DNA of 8,683 nt from contig JANLID010000363.1 of assembly GCA_024654105.1 (NCBI GenBank), forward strand, positions 1-8,683. Direction: 5' to 3'. A model generated the notes under the pieces. That model ran no database searches. It was not told the DNA's origin and saw only the letters and a program-made list of their open reading frames with translations. How positions within the stretch are numbered: position 1 is the stretch's first letter; each line of letters opens with the position of its first letter. This DNA comes from Gallionella sp. (GTDB lineage Bacteria > Pseudomonadota > Gammaproteobacteria > Burkholderiales > Gallionellaceae). The position numbers and the translations under genes are program-made. Below are positions 6,396-8,683 of the stretch, in pieces.

Positions 6396-6559
6396 CTAGA
6401 CAAACCGGCAAGATAAACCGGCGCAGCCGACCAAGCAGCAAAAGGCGAAGGGGCGACGATCCACCAGCCCCGTTTTGCTGCCCCTCGACAAAGGAGATGG
6501 AATTTGACTTTGACTTGTGTGGAGGCATTTACCCGAAGGGCGCAAGACATAACGGCCTC
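6342..6559. other. Gene-poor region with a strong imperfect hairpin
   Basis: Apart from the promoter at its left edge I see no convincing gene in these 218 bases. The main structure is a long imperfect inverted repeat: GCAGCAAAA (6435-6443) pairs with TTTTGCTGC (6473-6481), and inside it GGGGC (6450-6454) pairs with GCCCC (6467-6471), separated by a 6-nt bulge on one side and 1 nt on the other. AAACCGGC is repeated at 6404-6411 and 6416-6423. On the plus strand an AAGGAG directly abuts an ATG at 6497 that opens 38 codons, but the spacing does not fit a ribosome site. The hairpin could be a terminator relic, an RNA structure, or a mobile-element end. Confidence 0.4.
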
Positions 6560-6844
6560 TTACCCCTCGTCTCCCGCCGATCCATCGTAAAGAATTTTAC
6601 CGGTCGATCTTGAAATTACCATCACCCGACTACTCCGCAGCGCCAGCATTCCATCCGGCCAAGGTGCATAGACATACCAACAATGCTGATCTGTATTGAT
6701 GTCGTAGAGTCGGCAGCTATCGGGTTTCTGGCTGTAACATTTGAATTGCCCATCATGAGGGACAAACGCCCGCGCTGCAATCGCCAAGGCGCGCTGCTCG
6801 GTGATGGACGGAAACTTTTTGACGATTGCGACTGGCAGGCTCAT
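6560..6844 (-). CDS. Small conserved-type protein with RSSRV...LYDGSA...DEG tail
   Basis: This 94-residue protein has no signal peptide. It starts with a helical part (FPSITEQRALAIAARAF) followed by Cys-containing strands (KCYSQKPDSCRLYDI, then CWYVYAPWPDG) and ends in LALRSSRVMVISRSTGKILYDGSAGDEG. The last part, a strand pair ending in LYDGSA.DEG, recalls a widespread family of small hypothetical proteins with a PepSY-like or immunity-like beta fold; I recognise the pattern but cannot name a function. It is the last gene of the four-gene operon, starting 6 bp after the ParC-like gene, with no good ribosome site of its own, so translational coupling is likely. The cytoplasm is the default location. 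Confidence 0.7.
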   Translation of the reverse strand: MSLPVAIVKKFPSITEQRALAIAARAFVPHDGQFKCYSQKPDSCRLYDINTDQHCWYVYAPWPDGMLALRSSRVMVISRSTGKILYDGSAGDEG

Positions 6845-6850
6845 GTCGGG

Positions 6851-7078
6851 TTAGCTCGCATTGGTATTCAGCTTCACCGCAAAATCTGCCACGCCGATCT
6901 TGAGCAGGAACTTTGCGGCGGCATCCAGCGTTTTGAATTCCCGCGTTTCGCGCTTGCTCGTTTCCAGCGGGTTGCCGTCGGCGATAATCATGTAGCCTTG
7001 TGCCATGACGGCGTAATGCAATTGGATGCGCTTGATCGCATTGGCGTCGAGCAATAGCTTGAGTTCGCGTTCGGTCAT
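6851..7078 (-). CDS. Small ParC-like (partition-associated) protein
   Basis: The 75-residue protein has an opening helix (TERELKLLLDANAIKRIQL), a central strand region (YAVMAQGYMIIADGNPLE), and an ending helix-strand (REFKTLDAAAKFLLKIGVADFAVKL). The ending resembles small proteins annotated as ParC family partition-associated, which are found on plasmids and integrative elements. This is recognition by pattern and is tentative, and no ParA or ParB gene is present. GGAAGGAAAG precedes the ATG at good spacing. It sits 15 bp after the gene upstream and 6 bp before the next, in the middle of the operon. If correct, it hints that the segment came from a plasmid or integrative element. Confidence 0.6.
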   Translation of the reverse strand: MTERELKLLLDANAIKRIQLHYAVMAQGYMIIADGNPLETSKRETREFKTLDAAAKFLLKIGVADFAVKLNTNAS

Positions 7079-7093
7079 TTTTCTTTCCTTCCA

Positions 7094-7381
7094 TTACCAG
7101 CCAAACAATGGGATTTTGCTTGCCGTCATTGCTTGCTTGAGTGCTGATGAAACTTGCAGCACGCGGATTTGTTCTTTCGCCGGTGTACTGCGATCATTAA
7201 GGAAATGCAGCGCGACATCTTTGCTTTTGACGGGCGGTGCGATTGCGGCTTTGTTCGCATCCTGCACGATCCATTGCCATTGCTGCGGAGAGGCCACTTT
7301 TTGCGGGCTGGCTTCCAGCCAATCCAACAGCTTGGAGCGCAGCGGCAGGTTGTAGGCTTTGGCGTGAACTGGGGCATTCAT
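7094..7381 (-). CDS. Unrecognised small protein in the XRE-led operon
   Basis: I do not recognise this 95-residue protein. It is soluble, with no signal or membrane segment, and alternates helical stretches (LPLRSKLLDWLEASPQKVASPQQWQWIVQDA) with VALHFLNDRSTPAKEQIRVLQVSSALKQAM; it ends KIPLFGW. The Trp-rich WQWIV and a final aromatic Trp are its notable features. Its ATG overlaps the stop of the upstream XRE gene as ATGA, so the two are translationally coupled and it is very likely a real gene. A shorter frame over the same bases is a shadow. Coupling to a regulator makes a partner or effector role possible, but there is no direct evidence. Confidence 0.7.
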   Translation of the reverse strand: MNAPVHAKAYNLPLRSKLLDWLEASPQKVASPQQWQWIVQDANKAAIAPPVKSKDVALHFLNDRSTPAKEQIRVLQVSSALKQAMTASKIPLFGW

Positions 7382-7695
7382 GGTTTCTGCGCGGGTTCTC
7401 TCAATATCTCATTTCCGGTGAATACCGTTTCTGACGTGACAGGATATGCAGAGCCGCTTGGCGCAACTGCGTAATCCGCATCAAACAGCTTGCCCTGTTC
7501 CACCGCCACGAGTAAATCACCGGGCTTCACTTGCAGAAAATCGCACAGCTTTGACAGCACTTCGCGGTCGAAGCTGTTGACCTTATCGTAGTAGTAGCGA
7601 TCCATCGTAGCGCGGGCGATTCCCGTCGCCCGGCATACGTCGGAAACTTTGAGGCGCTTCGCGCCCAGGATGGTGGAAAGGCGGCAACTGATCAT
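7378..7695 (-). CDS. XRE/Cro-type helix-turn-helix regulator
   Basis: Residues 1-65 of this 105-residue protein form a compact Cro/C1-type DNA-binding domain of the YozG-like kind: CRLSTILGAKRLKVSDVCRATGIARATMDRYY, then REVLSKLCDFLQVKPGDLLVAVEQ. Relatives of this short type are usually repressors of neighbouring genes. The tail, about 70-105, is low in structure and not recognised. It leads the four-gene minus-strand operon and overlaps the next gene by 4 bp. The ATG at 7695 has only a weak ribosome site, but the transcript starting near 7721 gives it a short leader. The direct repeats around the promoter are natural candidates for its own binding sites. Confidence 0.85.
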   Translation of the reverse strand: MISCRLSTILGAKRLKVSDVCRATGIARATMDRYYYDKVNSFDREVLSKLCDFLQVKPGDLLVAVEQGKLFDADYAVAPSGSAYPVTSETVFTGNEILREPAQKP

Positions 7696-7714
7696 AATTT
7701 GCTAGTAATTATTA

Positions 7715-7758
7715 TTCGATGTCGAGTAATATATGCCTATATTCAATGAATGTCGAGT
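7715..7758. promoter_or_regulatory. Overlapping divergent promoters bracketed by a 9-bp direct repeat
   Basis: On the minus strand, TCGACA (7756-7751) and TATATT (7733-7728) are separated by exactly 17 bp, a good sigma70-like promoter for the XRE operon with a start near 7721. On the plus strand, TTCGAT (7715-7720) and TATATT (7738-7743), also 17 bp apart, make a weaker promoter towards the SLOG gene. ATGTCGAGT occurs at 7719-7727 and again at 7750-7758, 31 bp apart, or about three helical turns. Each copy covers the -35 region of one promoter and the start point of the other. The palindrome ATTCAATGAAT lies at 7741-7751. This suits a repressor that controls both directions; the regulator at 7378-7695 is the likely one, by inference. 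Confidence 0.65.
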
Positions 7759-7987
7759 GTAGATATGGAAAATTTTGTGAAGCAGGAATCTGGGCGCTGC
7801 TCGGTGAGTTATCTGCCCGATCCGGTCAGGAAACCGCCTGCGCGTGTCTTGCGCGACCGGGAAGACCCGCCACCATTTACGCACGGTGAATTTAAGCTCG
7901 TGGAGTGGCACGCCATCTATTTGATATTGAGGTTGGTCACACCTGATAACGCGCACTTGCTTCATCAAGAACCGTTGGGATAGTCAA
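7759..7987. other. Leader of the SLOG gene; possible small ORF on either strand
   Basis: Both strands carry an open frame and I cannot decide between them. On the plus strand an ATG at 7765 opens 72 codons to a TAG at 7983, 4 bp ahead of the SLOG start, which would fit a two-gene operon; its ribosome site is weak. On the minus strand a TTG at 7968, with ATG next to it at 7965, opens 88 codons whose first half (VRVIRCDQPQYQIDGVPLHE) looks protein-like, but it has no ribosome site and its end runs through the XRE promoter. Neither product is recognised. The stretch may be a decayed gene or an untranslated leader. Confidence 0.35.
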
Positions 7988-8482
7988 TTGCCTACCCTCA
8001 CGAAAATTATTTCCGGCGGGCAAACTGGCGCGGATCGCGCCGCGCTTGATTGGGCTGTTGCTCATGGCATTCCGCATGGCGGCTGGTGTCCCGCTGGGCG
8101 CATGGCTGAAGATGGTGTCATTCCGGCGAAATACCAACTGGCCGAAATGCCGGATGGTGGCGGGTATCGGCAGCGCAACAAGGCCAACGTCCGGGATTCG
8201 GATGCCACGCTTATCTTGACGATCAACCCCGAACTTAGCGGCGGCAGCAAGCAAACGGTTTCGTTCGCCAAACATCTGCGCAAACCCTGGCTGCATGTTC
8301 ATCCAGAAATGAACTGGCAAGACGCAATCACCAGTTGGCTGGCATCGACCCGGATCGAAATTCTCAACGTGGCGGGGCCTCGATCCAGCAAGGAGCCTGA
8401 CATCGGTGTATTCGTGATGAAAGCTCTCGATGCAATCGCTGGCAGCATCATTGGCTCGTCTGCTGGGCGCGGCGTGGGCTAG
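7988..8482 (+). CDS. SLOG-fold 'putative molybdenum carrier' family protein
   Basis: The 164-residue protein begins KIISGGQTGADRAALDWAVAHGIPHGGWCPAGR, the hallmark of the family named putative molybdenum carrier (PF12694). This has been placed in the Rossmann-like SLOG group with LOG and DprA-type nucleotide-binding proteins. The SGGQTGAD loop at 9-16 is the likely phosphate-binding site. Further typical pieces are AEDGVIPAKYQL (40-51), NVRDSDATLILT (67-78), GGSKQT (85-90), KPWLHV (99-104), and the ending LNVAGPRSSKEPDIG (126-140). The start is a TTG with little visible ribosome site; no better start gives the family's beginning. Members may bind nucleotides or nucleotide-derived ligands; the true role is not established. 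It is divergent from the XRE operon and isolated from molybdenum genes, so the carrier name should not be taken literally. Confidence 0.85.
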   Translation: MPTLTKIISGGQTGADRAALDWAVAHGIPHGGWCPAGRMAEDGVIPAKYQLAEMPDGGGYRQRNKANVRDSDATLILTINPELSGGSKQTVSFAKHLRKPWLHVHPEMNWQDAITSWLASTRIEILNVAGPRSSKEPDIGVFVMKALDAIAGSIIGSSAGRGVG

Positions 8483-8528
8483 ATTGAACTGAAGGAGTTT
8501 TGCGGTGGAGCTGAAGACGAATGCAGGC

Positions 8529-8541
8529 TAGGCGAAGCCTA
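8529..8541. terminator. Small hairpin between convergent SLOG and GNAT genes
   Basis: TAGGC (8529-8533) pairs with GCCTA (8537-8541) around GAA. It lies at the end of two converging genes and includes the GNAT stop codon. The stem is only 5 bp and no clear U-tract follows on either strand, so any role in termination is weak inference. Confidence 0.3.
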
Positions 8542-8683
8542 CACCGCAGCCGCCCGCTCCAGCGTAGCGACCGGTAAATACAAACACAGCGGATTATCCA
8601 CGCAAACAATGAACCCCAGCTTCACGTAAAACGCTTTTGCCTTGTCATGCTTGGCATCCACCACCACGGCATACAACCCCACC
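8539..8683 (-). CDS. GNAT acetyltransferase, C-terminal part (probable TA toxin type)
   Basis: The window ends inside this leftward gene, so only the last 47 residues are seen, ending in TAG at 8539. They read LYAVVVDAKHDKAKAFYVKLGF followed by a strand ending PLCLYLPVATLE. The VDAK-(x)-AKAFYxKLGF pattern is the last helix and strand of the GNAT fold, where the acetyl-CoA domain closes. The pattern followed by a short P-L-x-L-(F/Y)-L-P tail is typical of the compact GNAT toxins (TacT/AtaT kind) that acetylate aminoacyl-tRNA and pair with a ribbon-helix-helix antitoxin. That partner would lie upstream, beyond the right edge. The fold is well supported; the toxin role is inferred. Confidence 0.75.
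   Translation of the reverse strand, partial: VGLYAVVVDAKHDKAKAFYVKLGFIVCVDNPLCLYLPVATLERAAAV

Noticed and set aside
6435..6481. Possible integron attC site
   Set aside because: The size and bulged stem are suggestive, but the RYYYAAC/GTTRRRY core ends are absent and the genes on either side are not arranged as single-gene cassettes.
6301..6528. 75-codon minus-strand frame rich in Ser, Leu and Arg
   Set aside because: It overlaps the start of the ParD-like gene and the hairpin region, has low-complexity composition, and lacks any family resemblance.
6497..6613. 38-codon plus-strand ORF starting MEFDFDLC
   Set aside because: AAGGAG directly touches the ATG, so it cannot act as its ribosome site, and the frame runs antisense into the end of the LYDGSA-tail gene.
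8500..8530. AAGGAG followed by a GTG opening a very short plus-strand frame after the SLOG gene
   Set aside because: It stops after eight codons; at most a remnant of a lost gene start.

Overview
This window looks like chromosomal DNA of a betaproteobacterium. The proteins and the dispersed palindromic repeats fit the Gallionellaceae/Nitrosomonadales type, but that placement is an impression from protein style, not a computed result. It falls into a conserved housekeeping half (about 60-5430) and an accessory half made of very small genes (about 5548-8683).

Housekeeping half. Three minus-strand genes form a probable operon in the order rppH (RNA 5'-pyrophosphohydrolase), a twin-CBS-domain protein and a PEGA-domain lipoprotein. 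Divergent from rppH, and sharing a 143-bp intergenic region with it, is proS (bacterial-type prolyl-tRNA synthetase with the YbaK-like editing insertion). Downstream of proS lies a small family-1-type lytic transglycosylase whose 5' end is occupied by a nested palindromic repeat element. The transglycosylase converges on a periplasmic TlpA/ResA-like thiol-disulfide oxidoreductase, and the two stop ends overlap by 8 bp.

Accessory half. On the minus strand come a ParD-like ribbon-helix-helix antitoxin, a 59-codon ORF that starts like a ParE toxin but lacks the rest of it, and a HigA-type antitoxin. Together they look like toxin-antitoxin remnants or a composite locus. Next, after a gene-poor stretch carrying a strong hairpin, is a compact four-gene minus-strand operon: an XRE/Cro-type regulator, an unrecognised protein, a ParC-like small protein, and a small protein ending in a conserved-looking RSSRV...LYDGSA...DEG tail. 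It is read from a good sigma70-like promoter bracketed by two copies of a 9-bp direct repeat. A second, weaker promoter-like signal faces the other way, towards a SLOG-fold 'putative molybdenum carrier' protein on the plus strand. The window ends inside the C-terminus of a GNAT acetyltransferase of the type found as TA toxins.

No rRNA, tRNA, CRISPR array, transposase or integrase was seen. The best candidate for something undescribed is the segment 6560-8482: a regulator, three small co-oriented proteins and a divergent SLOG-family protein around a shared operator-like region.
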